From contig VXAY01003154.1 in assembly GCA_013399855.1 (NCBI GenBank), positions 250,106 to 314,105 on the forward strand: 64,000 nt of DNA, given 5' to 3'. The position numbers were made by a program, and so were the translations under genes. This stretch comes from Oxyruncus cristatus. Lineage: Eukaryota; Chordata; Aves; Passeriformes; Cotingidae. Every line of letters starts with the position of its first letter. Positions within the stretch are counted from its first letter, which is position 1. Below the pieces are notes generated by a model that saw nothing but the letters and a program-made list of their open reading frames with translations, was not told the DNA's origin and did no database searches. Of this stretch, positions 48,801-61,826 are shown one piece after another.

Positions 48801-51714
48801 AGCCAATAACATATTCAGAATCTATCTACAGATTAAAAAGAAGAAAGATTTTCCCACCCATGTCTATTAAAACTAAAAAAGGGAAATTTTGATTCATTGT
48901 GACTTGTTCTCTTAAGAATTTAATAGAACAAAGGAATCCGCTTATTTACCTTTTTGTGGTTTTGTGTTTTTAAACAAAACCTCTACTTAGGAAAAAAAAC
49001 ATAATTCCACAAGAATAAATACGAGATATTTAAACTTAATATGTATGTTGAATCTGTCAAGAAATCTATGTTGCTTGTCTTATATGTACAATATTTATGG
49101 GTTTGATTTGAATAAATATTCACTTACAGGCAAAAGTATCTCTAGACATTCAGAGTTAGATTTTTTAAGTAAAATAAATAAATGAGTCAAAAGTATCTGA
49201 AGTACCTAAACTAAATTTTAATTTGTTTGGATTTTGGGGGGCCGGAGGGAGGGTTGAGTGTGGTTCAAAGAGAAATTTGAGCCTGTTAGAAATGTGTATA
49301 TGTCTAGCCTTTGTTTGACTCTGAAAGTCCACAGCACTGGGAACAGATGAGCATTTTGTGATATGAAACACCCTCCTGTGTCCAGACAGCAGAAAAGACT
49401 AAATCAACCAACTGTGACTCCCATCCACTGCCAAGGTCACTGATTTCAACCGATATGAGGGAGACAAGTCATTATTTTCAAATGTGAGTCTACTGAGTAC
49501 AGAAAGGGTAAACTCACCAAGAGTCAGTAGAGCAGTACTGTTTCCATTCATACTCCAGCAGCTCACATATGAGGAACTCAGCAGAAAGATGCAATAAAGT
49601 TTAAAAAAAAAACTAGAAAAAATCAGTATTGCAGTAGAACAGCAAAGACACACTCCTTTAGCTACAAGACAGGGTCAATTACTGCTCAGTTACATTCGCT
49701 TTATTAATATATTTTTCTTCTGTCATGCATTATTTTGGTTTAGGATTTGTACAGCCATAAGCAGAAAGAAAGAGACTGTGGTTCAGTCACTGATGCTTTA
49801 TGACAAGTGACTTATTTTCATTATTAGTTTAAGAAAACTTGTTGATTTTACTTAATTCTTAATTAAATTAAATCTTTCATGGGAATAGTATTTAAATTAT
49901 CCAAATGAGTGTCAGCAAAATAATTTTTTCTATCTGGATGTACAACTATTTTCTCCTGTAAATGTTCTTGTAAACACTGCAATAATTATTTCATCTTTCA
50001 ATTTGTAATAATTAAGTGGACATTTAGATAATAACAGATGTTTCAAGGAACTTGAACTGTTGGGGTTTTTTTGTGGTTTTCCTATGGAAAATCTTTTGAG
50101 CAAATACATTTTTTAGATGTTAATTTATACTGACTTCTACACCCAGATTATATATTAGCATTTAACATGTCTAATAATTTCTTAGAAATATCTGTAGAGC
50201 ATTTTTTAGTATTTTTTCCCGACAGAGTTCCTATGTAATCTTGTATTTCTGATTAATATTCTGGAAATAGAAGTGTAGTCTCTGCTAGAAAAAGAGAATA
50301 TGGTGGCAATTCAGTTTCTGATATTGTGATTTTTCTTGGAAATGCAGCTTTCAAAAAAAATTATGAACAGGTATGAAATAAGTAGAAATAATTCCTTGAA
50401 TATTTGATTGTAGGCTGAGGTGCCAGCTGATTTGAACCAGTGCAGAAATCCTTGGTTAGAGAGCCAGAGATTTACACTGATGGTGGATTAGGTTCATTGT
50501 CCTTAACTGAGAGAAACATCTATAGGGCAATTATGCTATTAGAGATTTGTTGTAGCTGGCAGGATGTGTGAAAGCTGTGCAAGCACTATTCACAAGCAGC
50601 CAAGACACTGCTGTGTTATCACGACTGTTACAGCCACAAATCCAAATCCCAGCACCATGCAGGCTGACAGAAAGAAAATTCTCAGCCAGACCCAGTGCAA
50701 TGAGACAAGGTACCACCTCAGGAGTAGGAAGAGAGTGAACTGATGCAGAAGTTCCCACTTGTGGGAATCGACATTTTATGACATTATGACATTCCACACA
50801 AACAGGCTGTTATCGAACATTCAAGTTATTTTTTTCTCTTCCTTTCAGGGTTGTGTTTTAAGAGCTGTGTTCCACTCACTATAGGACACCATACTATCCC
50901 ACATGGGGGTCTGATTCTGGATTGGCTGGTAGTGCACTTTCATTTCTAGCTTTGAGCATTTAAACTCCACAGAGAATTTGGCTACAATGAGGAATTTCTT
51001 TCCTCCCTTCCTCTCTTCATCACTTCATCCTCCCCTTTCCTCTTCCCCCTCCCACCTCCATTTTTTTCCCAATTTACCCATTGGGTAAACCCAACCCTGC
51101 TTTGGATTCAATGTTAAAGCAAAGATACTAAAAAGGGAATACTCTCCTCAGTCGCTGTTCATGAATTTAGATGGGAAGAGGGCCAGCTGCTCAGAAGCTG
51201 CTAGTTCACAGTTATTTGTGGTCTGAAAGTTCGTGGCACACATTATAACTTAAGGAAATAAATCAATTCTATGAACCAATTATGGATTTTATAAAAGAAA
51301 AGCATAAGCAAGCAAATATTCTCTTAATGAGGCATATTTCTAAGATAATATGCTACAGTTTTATTAGCTAATTAAAGATGAACAGTACAATGATCAAATA
51401 ATGGGCACATTTAAAATTGAATCAATAAATCAGTCGGATCTAATTATTCAGTCACTAAATTACTGCATTGAGTAATCAGCTCAAGTTATGAGTTTGACAT
51501 GAGAAGGAACTGTTCAGTGTTAGCTTTGTCTTGGGAGAAGAGAAGGATCTAGTTTCCTTTCCATCCTAGAACCAATACAAATACTTGTTAATAAAATACA
51601 TATTCCTTCCATCTTTCGGACTTCAGCATTAGATGAGCACTTAAACTGGTATTGGGTAGGAACTTCTTACATTCACAGATGTGAAGAAGTAAAACTTTCT
51701 TCCAGAAATCAAGG
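39851..51714. other. Long gene-free interval without a recognisable CR1
   Basis: This is the longest stretch (about 11.9 kb) in which I see no CR1 copy, LTR-like repeat or gene. It contains a GT/GTTT-rich run at about 41265-41325, an A/C-rich oddity at 44366-44413, a purine tract at about 48063-48106 and a strongly pyrimidine-biased tract at 50995-51070. Frames of 60-92 codons are scattered and featureless. Segments near 42480-42860, 47280-47640 and 51270-51500 look like unique, possibly constrained DNA and are discussed as findings. Confidence 0.6.
50995..51070 (+). repeat. Polypyrimidine tract
   Basis: About 75 bases are nearly all C and T, in TTCCTCCC-like words, with only a few A and no G. 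On the minus strand it is an equally biased purine tract. Such tracts can form triplex DNA; a role as a splice-acceptor pyrimidine tract is unlikely because no AG exon follows. Confidence 0.85.
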
Positions 51715-51831
51715 AGTGAGTGGATGATGCTCTTAGTCATGCGGTTTAGTTTTAGGTAGTCCTACAAGGAGCAGGGAATGGGGCTCAATGATCCTTACGG
51801 CTCCCTCCCAGCACAACACATTCTATGATTC
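51715..51831 (+). mobile_element. CR1 LINE 3' end, distinct (CR1-J/X-like) lineage
   Basis: The words 'gtggatgatgctcttagtca', 'gcggtttagttttaggtagt', 'cctacaaggagcagggaatg', 'gctcaatgatccttacggct' and 'acattctatgattcc' at the end are a bird CR1 3' end. The wording ('aaggagcaggga', 'gatccttacgg') differs from all other copies in the window. About 115 bp; the subfamily name is my best guess. Confidence 0.85.
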
Positions 51832-54800
51832 CTTTATCTCTGTGTGCCTGAAAGTCTGTGAGTAGCTGGTTTTACCTTGGCAGCCCCATAGAAACATTGA
51901 GAACTGTTATGGATACACAGAACGAATATTCTGTGTAGAGGACTGAACATTTAACATTTGCCCAGAAAAGGGCAGACAATAGGAGGGCGTTGGGCAACGG
52001 GTTTAAGAACATTATCACTGATGTTTTCTTTAGCAGGTAATTTGTACTATTTGGCTGTGGCTGAAATACTAATTAAACTTCCTGATAGATTAATATATAT
52101 CGTATGTTCTCGTTTATCCAGATAAAGTTTACTTGGTGTAACTTGAGATAATGGGCTTTCAGTTCCTGACCTCATTAATATTAATTAAGCTATTGTTAGG
52201 TGTAGTAAACTCTTCCTTATAAATATTTTGAACAATATTGTCTTTAACCAAGAGGAATCTGAAGATCCATTCAGTGACTGTTCATTAAGTAAAAGTAGTA
52301 AAAATTGTACTTCTTCCCTCATACACACATCTCAAGATCTACTCCTTACTAAATTTCCTTTACCATGTTGGTATTTTAACTAATAATTTATTCAGAAAAC
52401 AAATGCAACATTTGTTTTTGTAAACCACAAGAAGCTTTCAGAGATTTTTTTGAAATTGCCATAAAATTATAAATATGTTGAGGCACAATAAGCATTTTTA
52501 TAGCAGAAATGTAATTTTGCAAGTTTTATTTTTATTTATTTATATATAATTATTATAACTTTATTAATTATAAGTATTTACGTAATTATTTATTTTGTTA
52601 GTTTTTTTTTCCAGTGAGGTTGCAACATGATAAGATCATATGCATATTTAATGCTGTTATAATAGAAAAATAAATGTGCGTGTGTGTGCTCAGGCCTTAA
52701 ATAATAACTAAAGATGCTCCTAACCATAAGGTTAACTGTATGATTGAATTTTATGTGACTCTTCCTTTGATGATGGTCTTCATAATAAAATTCAGCTATA
52801 TTTGCTGTATTGAATTTACACAGCAATTATTATAATTTCTTTACTGAATTATCCAGTGAAACAAATTCTTGAAAATTACACTACATGTTGGTGGTTTTGT
52901 CGTTGTTGTTGTTGTTTTGTGTGTTTTTTGGTACTTGTTGCTGCCTTATAAGTTTGCATAAGGACCCCTATGGAGAACATGAAGGATAAATTTTTCTTAT
53001 CTCATATTCAATAAAGTATTTACCTCTAAATATCTAAGTGATGTGACTTGCCTCTCTTTTCCTGGGGCTTTGATATTTTTGGTGATGATACCTGATCCAG
53101 CATTTCCCTGGAACATCCCTGGTTCCTTGGGATAACATGCATGCTGAGCATTTAAAAATCAAAATCCACAATCAGTGCTTTAAGCAGCGTGAAATTTTAG
53201 AACTTATAACTGTTTGGCTGAGGCTTCTTTGGTCAAACTCTTTTGTGTTCCGGGATGTATGATGAGCAAAGACTTTTTAAAAACAGAACAACAGGATGCT
53301 AATTGTAATAATTGTCTTAGATTGTTCAGCTTCCCTGGGATTTTTTTCCCCCTGCTCATTATCATGCAACACATATTCTGAGGTATATACTCTATTTTCA
53401 TTTCCAGTTTCCTGATTTTTTTTTTTCTTTGGATAAATTAATCTATGGAACCATTTTGGTTTGAACATGTTTATTCTGATTTCTACACTCTTTAATGCTT
53501 CCAATTACCTTTTAACTGGAGAATGCCAGTTTAATAGGAATACTCTTTCAGCCCAACCCAATGTTAGTACATTTTGTGTAAGAGGATTTAAATGTAGAGA
53601 AAACCCACACAGTGCATTTCTCTTTCTCCTGGTTACTTTCTTTCTTCTAGGAGTGTTTACAGAGAGAGAACTGGGTTGATTATGAATCACTTATACATAC
53701 TTTAATTCCACTTCAGAGTGCAACATGAGTCTGTTTCTGTGTTTTCTCTTAGCTGAAAAACTAATGAAAATATGTGAAAAGAATATTTTAATGTAAATGT
53801 ATATCCATATATACACATGATTAATGTATTAAATGTGTGTATATGTGTATAAAGTATTTCAAGATTTCTGTTACAAATCTGGCTAGAAAACCATTTACAA
53901 AGCATATTTAAGAAGACAGTCCCTCCATGAGAAAGCTATTTATGGGTATTCCTGGGCATTTTATTTAAAAATCTTCTGCTTCCTCCTGTCAGATTTCAGA
54001 AAAAACTTAATAAGGGGAATCACTATCATCTAATTCATGAGTTCCCTTCCACCACTACACTGTGATGACCCCAGATACCTCCACTAAACAACCTCATGCC
54101 AGCTCTAGCAGCCCACCAATCTCCATTATCTCTTACAAAATCTGCTTCACCTTGCGTGTCATTTTGGAAAAAAAAGGCAGATCAGATTTCATTTGAAAGA
54201 GTATCAAAGAACCAGCCAGAACATGATTAACTAATATTGCCCTATACTTTATAGAAACACCATTTTGGGATTACCTTTCTTGTAAGTGAGGTAGAAACTT
54301 ATTTACTTGTGTGCTGGGATATGTTAGGCCCGATGAAACATTTCATGGTGGAAGCTGGTGTTAGCTCAGTGTCATACTTCGTGCTTTCTGACACTTCCAA
54401 TTAGCACAGGTCAGTAAAAAGAAAGGTGCTGGATCAGGCAGCTTCCAATGATGCATTAAATTTGAAAATTAAATTCTGGTAGGTTTATTCATAAAAGAAA
54501 TAAAGAGCTTTAATAGCAGCTGCCACTTGCAAAAGGACCAATCATTCATGACTCAGCTGAGCACCTGAGACAGTTTTCGGTACAATTTTTTTGTTTGGTA
54601 GGAAGTTCATTTTTGGGTTTTTCATGCTGATCTAATTGATTTGCAGGAGGGCTAACAACCCTGTTTCCTGCACCTGGTTTGACAATTGATACCATCTGGT
54701 TCATTGGATTAGCAGCTGTAGTTCACAACTTGTATCAGTGCAGACACGTTTGACACGTTTGCGTCTTTGGTCTCTTTCAATTCATTTTCCCTCTTTATAC

Positions 54801-57597
54801 GCTGAAATCTGCAGAGCTTCTCCACTGCAAAGCAAAGTTTTCTTAATTTATAGCACATGGATAATAGGATGATGACAATTATTATTCTAGTCTAGTTAGA
54901 GCTGAAAAAAACCTGCATCGAGCACAGAGCAAACACAAGGGGACGAATTAACATTGAGGGCCACATCTACATGTCATGTACTTCAGTGGAGATGGAGGGT
55001 GCTCAGTATCTCTGAGGAGCAGAATATTCATCATGAAGAAAATAAATATAATTATGGTGTTTTAGAAATTATTATCAGATCTACATGTGTCCTTGTAGAG
55101 TGTCTCATCTGCCATAGCATGACTCCCCGATAGTTCAATAAATGTTTCAACATCTCTCACAGTGTAAGAAACTGGGGTGAATTGCAACCTGCCATTTCCT
55201 TCACATATAGACCATTTTAGATCTAAGAGAAGTTGCTCGAGGGACGCCCTGCCCTGCTCTGGGGACACACTAAACTACCAGGAGACCTGCTTCTGTTCTC
55301 CATGTGCAAGGCTGATGTCAGTCAACTTGTTCTTAGACTTCCCCACCCCACAGTATGATGAGATACAGCCATGCAATGCTGGCCAATTAATTTGTGTTTT
55401 AGCTTAGTAAAAACAAACTAATTAAAGGCTTCCTAGTGATTAACATAGGATGGTGCTAATTGGGGGTGGATTACTGACCAGCATAATTTACAGTGAACTA
55501 CAGCTCATTATCCAAGAGCTGGATAGACCATAATGGGGGGAGTATCATTGTAATTGTGCCCTGTTCTCCTATCCTCTTTGCTAAACCTTCCACCTTCTCA
55601 GTCTGAAGAGGAAAAAAAAAAACAAGAAAACACATACTTTTTTTTTTTTTTGACTAGACTATTCTTACTTACTGATGTTAGGACAAAAAAATCAGTGTTT
55701 TTGCTGTCTGAACACCACCACATAGGGCCTTTTTGGTCGATGGACTGCTAAGTTTTGTCTCACCTGCTGAGATTCTGCTTCTCTCAGTGTATAATTTTAT
55801 AATGACAGTATAAGAGCTGATGAACCAGAGTCCTTTACAAAATGGAGGCAGTTTCTGGAATACTATCCTGCAGGAGTGTTCTGAAGAGCCCAGCTGAATA
55901 TCCATGAAGGGCATACAGTATACATGAGCAGGTTGCTATTTCAAGGTACAGCTTTAACAAAGAAAATGAACCTACATCTCATTCATATTTATGTCCATGA
56001 TTTCTCAAAACTTGCAAATGTCTCAGCCTATTTTACAAACTTGATATGCTCTTTAGATCCCTCTATGGTGATATGATATAACAAGAGTTCCACTGTTTGG
56101 TACCAGCTGAATGTGTATGCAAAATTCCAGTGCTGTAATATGGAAATAGGTATTTGTATTGGTCAATACATACATGGATATGGAACTTGTAATGGGCAAT
56201 AACTTGGGAAAAAACTGGCCTAAAATACACCAACAGAAGGTGTCATGTTGGAAAAACAAACAAACAAACAAACAAAAAAAAACAAAAAAGAGAAAAGTGA
56301 AATAAATATTTTAAATCTATCCCTTTAGCTGGGATTATTAAAAGCTGTGTGGTAATACGAGTGATCAGTTTTTGATGTACAAAGTGTAGCTCGAATATTA
56401 ACCAATTAAACCTATATTGTTTGATTAAAAAAATGATTTTGCTAAAGTATAAGGTGTTTTACATGACCCATTAGTTCATTAAAAAGATTTAAATTAATGT
56501 TTTCCAGTCACTGAAGAATAAATTTCTTAGCAGGGAAAGTTCCCAGTGCGGAAGTCTTTGAAACACATTCTCTCCCGAAGAATAAAAAATTCAGGTCTTG
56601 TGAGTGCAGGTACCTAGCAACCTTTTTATGCTCTTGCAGCTCACTGTCAACACTCTGGTTTTTGAAAACATGTTAATTAGTAGTACTGCTATTTCCCGGG
56701 AGAGAAGGCTATCTTAACAACCAGCTACTACCCAGAAACCCTTGGCTTCAGAAATATTTCAATTAGTAAAAATAAGATAAATGGAAATTCAGCTTTTCCC
56801 ATGGTGTCTAGATATTTTTCTACGGCAGAATTATATAAATTGTGGCAGAAACGTCTCTATTATAATTTGCATATCTTATTAATAGCACTGTCTAGGAATG
56901 TAGATGTTTATTTTCCACATATTATAGACCAAATTAGGAGAGGGAGCAGAGCATTTCAGCATTATAAGATTGACACATACAAACATTTTTCTATACGTGT
57001 GTGCAAGCATGCAAAATATACAAATATTTATTTTTCTGTTTGTTTGTTTGTTTGCATGTGTGCATTTATATTCACTTTTTATGTGTGGAGAAACAGAAGG
57101 TAATATTTAGCCTTTATTTGTATTATAATCAGGTAAAAAAGAAGAGTTGGTAACATTTTGATTTGACATTTACTGTACACTTACAGCAAAAATTGACCCA
57201 CTAGATTTAATGATTATTATGAAAGTTTTTTTTCAGGAAGAAAAGAAAGGTTGTTCTACAGATGAGCATTTAAAATCTATTTAGCATTCCTTCCTATAAT
57301 TTTACCTCTCCTGTGGCTTCTAAATTCACGCTTATCAAAATTGACAATAAGTTACTGCTAAAGCCAGTACAACTACAGGGAAAGTAGCAATTACTATGAA
57401 ATCACTAATAATTTAATACATTTTGAAGTGCAGAATGACTATTCACAAAGAGAGCAGACATTCCTCTATACACACAAACTAAATAGGATTTTAATAGATC
57501 ATGGAAATCAGGTTTCTTCCTCATAAGGATAAAAATGTAGCTGACAGGTTTTTTTGGCTGGGAAATACTGCTATTTTCCCCGTTCTTCAAACAAAAT
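51832..57597. other. Gene-free AT-rich interval
   Basis: No gene was seen. Simple repeats are a TTTA/AT-rich stretch at about 52525-52590, (GTT)n at 52902-52916, (AAAC)n at about 56252-56288 and (GTTT)n at about 57037-57054. An A11 run and a T14 run face each other at 55612-55651. Segment 54340-54790 looks like unique, possibly constrained DNA. A 100-codon plus-strand frame (56801-57103) has no recognisable domain. Confidence 0.65.
56252..56288. repeat. (AAAC)n microsatellite / A-rich run
   Basis: Five AAAC-type units run into an A-rich stretch. No retrocopy body is recognisable upstream. A (GTTT)n run in complementary orientation lies about 780 bp away at 57037-57054. Confidence 0.85.
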
Positions 57598-58008
57598 CAT
57601 AGAATGGTTTGGGTTGGAAAGGACCTTAGAAATCATTTCATTTCAACCCCCCTGCCCTGAGCAAGGACACCTTCCCCTAGTACACTTCTGGGGATGGGGC
57701 ATCCAAAACTTCTCTGGGCAACCTGTTCTGCTGTCTCACCACCCTCACAGTAAAGAACTTCTTCCTAATACCTAATCTAAACCTAATCTCTTCCAGTTTA
57801 AACCCATTATACCCCTTGTCCTGTCCCTCCAGGCTTTTTAAATAGTCTCTCTCCATCTTTCTCACAGGCTCTCTTTGGGTACTGGAAGGCTGCTATTGAG
57901 TCACCCCGAAGTCTTCCCTTCTCCAGGCTGAACAACCCCAATTCTCTCAGCCTTTCCTTACAGGAGAGGTGCTCTATACCTTTAATATCATTGTGTTTCT
58001 CCTCTGGG
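57598..58008 (-). mobile_element. CR1 LINE 3' fragment (antisense) with internal deletion
   Basis: It starts at 'catagaatggtttgggttgg' and contains 'cctgccctgagcaaggacac', 'tctggggatggggcatccaa', 'gtaaagaacttcttcctaat', 'cttgtcctgtccctccaggc', 'gtactggaaggctgctattg', 'ccaggctgaacaaccccaat' and 'ctcagcctttccttacagga'. Relative to the copy at 36168 it lacks roughly 50 bp between 57680 and 57684 (the 'ccaggttgctcaaag ... cttgaaca' part). The 62-codon minus-strand frame 57677-57865 is the CR1 ORF2 tail. Confidence 0.96.
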
Positions 58009-61000
58009 TGATAGAGTGGTACAGCAAAGTCCAAGATTTGTGCTGCAGCAGGTTATCCAACCGAGAGTGAGTGTCCTAAACAAGACAGGCTTGCTTTCAG
58101 TCAGGTGCTTGTTATATTCCCTAATTAGGAAGACGTACACTGTTTTCTTTCCCAGAGTATAAATATAGTCCGAGCACACTGGTAAAACTCAAATATATGG
58201 GAGAAATTCATGGAAGAAAAATGGATGGACAAATTCAGAACACACAGTTTAGTTGAAGAACTCATAACTGATGAGAATACCAGAAAATCAGTGTGATGAA
58301 GAATTTTGTGATAAAATTTTGTGGTGTTTTCTGAAAAATCAAACTAGTCTCTCTTTTCATCTAGGAACATTTCAGTCTTATCAAGTGTAATTTTTGGTCT
58401 GAGTTATTTCTGGAGTAATTTACTGAAAGCCATTAGACTATAGGTGGTTGGCAGTTCATTGACACATACCTGCTTTTGACAATCAAGACCTATTGTCTAG
58501 TTTTCATTGGGCACATTTCTGCAATAATTTAACTTATAGAATCATTTACCCTGTATAAAACCAGAATACATTATTATAACGTTAACTTCCCTTGCATGTT
58601 CTGTAATATTATTTTAAAATATATTCCTGGATAAATATTCTCTTCTGCAAACTTAGTCTCCAGTATACTTTCTGAAAGTGAATATAAGAATATATGAACA
58701 AACATGTTATAGCCAGGTGAATTTTCCTGTCTTTTTAAAAATCTTGCCCTAACTCTGGTAATAAATCTCTCTGTGTAGTGATACCCTGTCAGAACTTAAT
58801 TCATGCATGGCTTGTTTTTTAAATTATTAAAAAGTGTTCTTTTATCCTTTTTCTTAAACAAAACAATTTGGAACATTGCAAGCTGAATGTGCTTTACTGC
58901 AATATTATTAAAAACATATTCAGTTATCAAACTAATAACTAAACTAGCAGAATTGTTTTGGAAGCTGTGGATAAATGTGCTTTACAATACCCTACTGAAA
59001 TAATTTTAGTGAAATGAGACTATTAAGAAGCCACAAAAGAATTTCATTTCATGTTTTAAGTCACATTCACATTACTGTTATCTAGTAGTTAATTTGTGTT
59101 CAAGGTTCATTCGTAGAATTACATTTAAATGGGGAAATAACTCCACAAAGCTACAAACAATAATTTGTTTTCTGCCTCCTTATTGTATCTAGCAGTTATA
59201 TTTAGAGAATTGCATAAAATGTTCAGTCATTACCTGACAATAAGGGAACTTCTGAAATTGGCAATGAAGACTCTAAGGTCAAAATATTCACTTTTACTTT
59301 CTCATTGATAGACCAATTGAAAACAAAAGAATAGGAACCAGTTAGGATATAAATTTCTTTAACAATTTCTGAAACATTTATTTCTAAAATGTTCTGAGTG
59401 AACACAGAGTTTGGAGTCAAAAAAGCTTTTCATGACCCGCTTATATTATAGACAGGATAGATCTGCTGCTACAGTGATTTACCATGGAGAATTGCTGGGA
59501 TTGCACAAAGATGGAAATCATAATGAAGTTAGAGATAAAGACTTAAGCCTCAGTGCATCTCATTTATGTCACTGTGGTGTGGGTTTAATTGTATTAAAGC
59601 CATTACTGATCTCTAAAAGAGCAGAGTAGGAACAATGTTTGTTTCTGGCCTCTTTTCAGTGCACTGTGTGATCACAAATGCCAACTAAATCTTTCCTATC
59701 TTCTCGCCTATCACATATACTTCCCCAGAAAATACTTTTTTCTTCAAAGAGCCTGTAGAGAGGTCAGTGCCCCCAAGTGGCCTCATAGGATGCTGGAACA
59801 CATTCTCACATGCTTCTGTTTCTTTGCTGAAGGGTCCAAGTGCTTCAGTAATGCACAGCCTTGAAAATACCACCACGTGTATCCAACAAATTGTCCTAGG
59901 AAAGTCAGTAGAACTAGTTCTGGCTAGTGCTGTAAATATTAAACAGATGTTTGCTGGATTGGTTCCCAAACAGTGTGGCTTTTATTTGTGGTGTAAGGGT
60001 CATCTTTTCTAGAGAAAACTCTGTGTCTATGTTTGTGTGCATAATGCATAAAAGAGGGAGAGAGGCAGTGACATACGTACATGCTCCACACAATCAAAAT
60101 GTGCTTTTTACATCACTGGATCTTGGACTTACCAATTTAGATCCTTCAGATATTATGTTACTTCTCACAGCTATAACTTTCATAGTAATTAAGAATACAA
60201 GTTCAAATGTTGGTTGTATTTGCAGGGGGGTGGATCTCTTAATGAGACAAACTTGAGTTCAGTTTGAGAAACAGCAAATACATGTATAACCTGTAAGCAT
60301 CATACACAATTCCCTTTTTCAGGGATCAGACCCGAGCAGTGGATAGAAATGAAAACAAAGAAATTTTCTATTTAAACAGAAATCAGAATAACTGGGGGTA
60401 GTTCACTAAATTCACTAAAATTCTCAGAGCACAAAGTGTCATTGTTATCTCTTTGCTGAGTAAATCTTTTCTGGCCATATGCTCACACTTCAGCTGGGCA
60501 AGAGTGCTTAACAGCAAAAGCATAAGCAAATCTATTAAAACATTGCTAATAAAGACCAAAAGAGACAAAAATGACACAATTGGATTCAGGAATCAGTGCT
60601 TTTGGCACACTTCTGGCTTTCTGTACAGTTCTGTCTTCCCTAAGGTTGATGAGAGACTATTTTGAATATTGTTTTTGTCAGCTGTGCACTCTGTGAGCCT
60701 GAATCAAAACCCACTGATAAAAGTGTGCTTCAGTGTAACTCAAAGCCTGCACTGTTATTTCAAACTCAAAAATCATAGGCCTCCTGAATTTCTCCTCCAA
60801 ATTATAAAGTCTAATAAAACTATCACTAGGATTTTTAAAAAGCACAGTTCTTGCTCCTCAGTTTCTAAGAAATACTTCTGACTGTGAAACAAAGTGATTT
60901 AGAACTGGTTGAGACAAAAAGGAATCCTTTGCATGTTCAAAAGCTGTATAAGCTCTTCTGAGTTTGAATTTCAGGTACAACACCACACTCAGAAGGAATT

Positions 61001-61097
61001 TTAATTAACCTCAGGTTTTTGGCAATACCATTCTCTCAAAATTACTTCTACTATAAAGATGTGGTTCATAAGAATGTTTCCAAAAGATGAGGTTCCT
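58009..61097. other. Gene-free interval with a dual-strand open patch
   Basis: No supported gene. From 59685 to 60256 three frames overlap: 94 codons minus (59685-59969), 81 codons plus (59767-60012) and 101 codons plus (59951-60256). None shows a family signature I can name. The rest is AT-rich unique sequence. Confidence 0.6.
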
Positions 61098-61826
61098 TGG
61101 ACCTAGCCAGGTTGGAGGAGTGAACTTTGTGAAATTCAACAAGGACAAATGAAAAATTATTTGTCTGGGAAGGAATGACAACATTTTTTTTTAGCAAAGA
61201 TGGGGTTAGTCCCCCAGCTGGGGACTAACTGGTTGAGCAGTAGCTCTGCTGAAAAGGCTCTGGGGGTCTGGGCTAACAGCAGGCTGAGCATGAGCCAGCC
61301 AAGACATCCAACTCTGTCCTGGGTGATCGAGGGAAGGCATTATCCCTGTCTACGCAGCGCAGTGAGTGAATCCTTCACATAAAGACTCCCCTGTACAATA
61401 AAGTCACTCATAAATGGGGACAAATGCCAGGCCCCCAAGATGTTTGGGGCTGGAGCACTTGTCCTGTCAGGAGAGACTGAGGGACTGGGACTTACTGAGC
61501 CTGAAGAAGAGAGAACTTTGGGAAGTCCAGCAGTTGCCTGCCTGCCTTTATCTGCAAAGAGAGTACCAAGGAGGTACCAGGAAGGCTCTTTACAGTGATA
61601 GCTGGTGGAAGGACAAAAAAAGGGCATTCATTTCAACGGAGAACATTCTGACTGGATATAAGAAAATGGTTTTCCACCTTGAGGATAGTTAAGTGTTTGA
61701 GCTCTCTGCACAGGGAAGTTGTACAACCCCGTCTTTTCAAGCTCTGACCAGCCTGATTTAATGTCTGACCCTGCCTGGGGCAGGAACTTGGACTTAGAGG
61801 CCTCTTAGGGGCCCTCCCAGTGCAAA
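61098..61826 (+). mobile_element. CR1 LINE fragment, longest copy, old lineage
   Basis: This copy reaches furthest into ORF2: 'gaaattcaacaaggacaaat', 'agtagctctgctgaaaaggc', 'gctgagcatgagccagccaa', 'ggctggagcacttgtcctgt', 'gaagaagagagaactttggg', 'acagtgatagctggtggaag', 'gcacagggaagttgtacaac' and an end resembling 'ggacttagaggcctcttagg'. The translated piece from 61200 includes SAEKALGVW and LSMSQ, a match for CR1 reverse-transcriptase C-terminal text. It has many indels, no intact frame and no clear octamer end, so it is older than the copies at 36168 or 57598. Confidence 0.9.
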
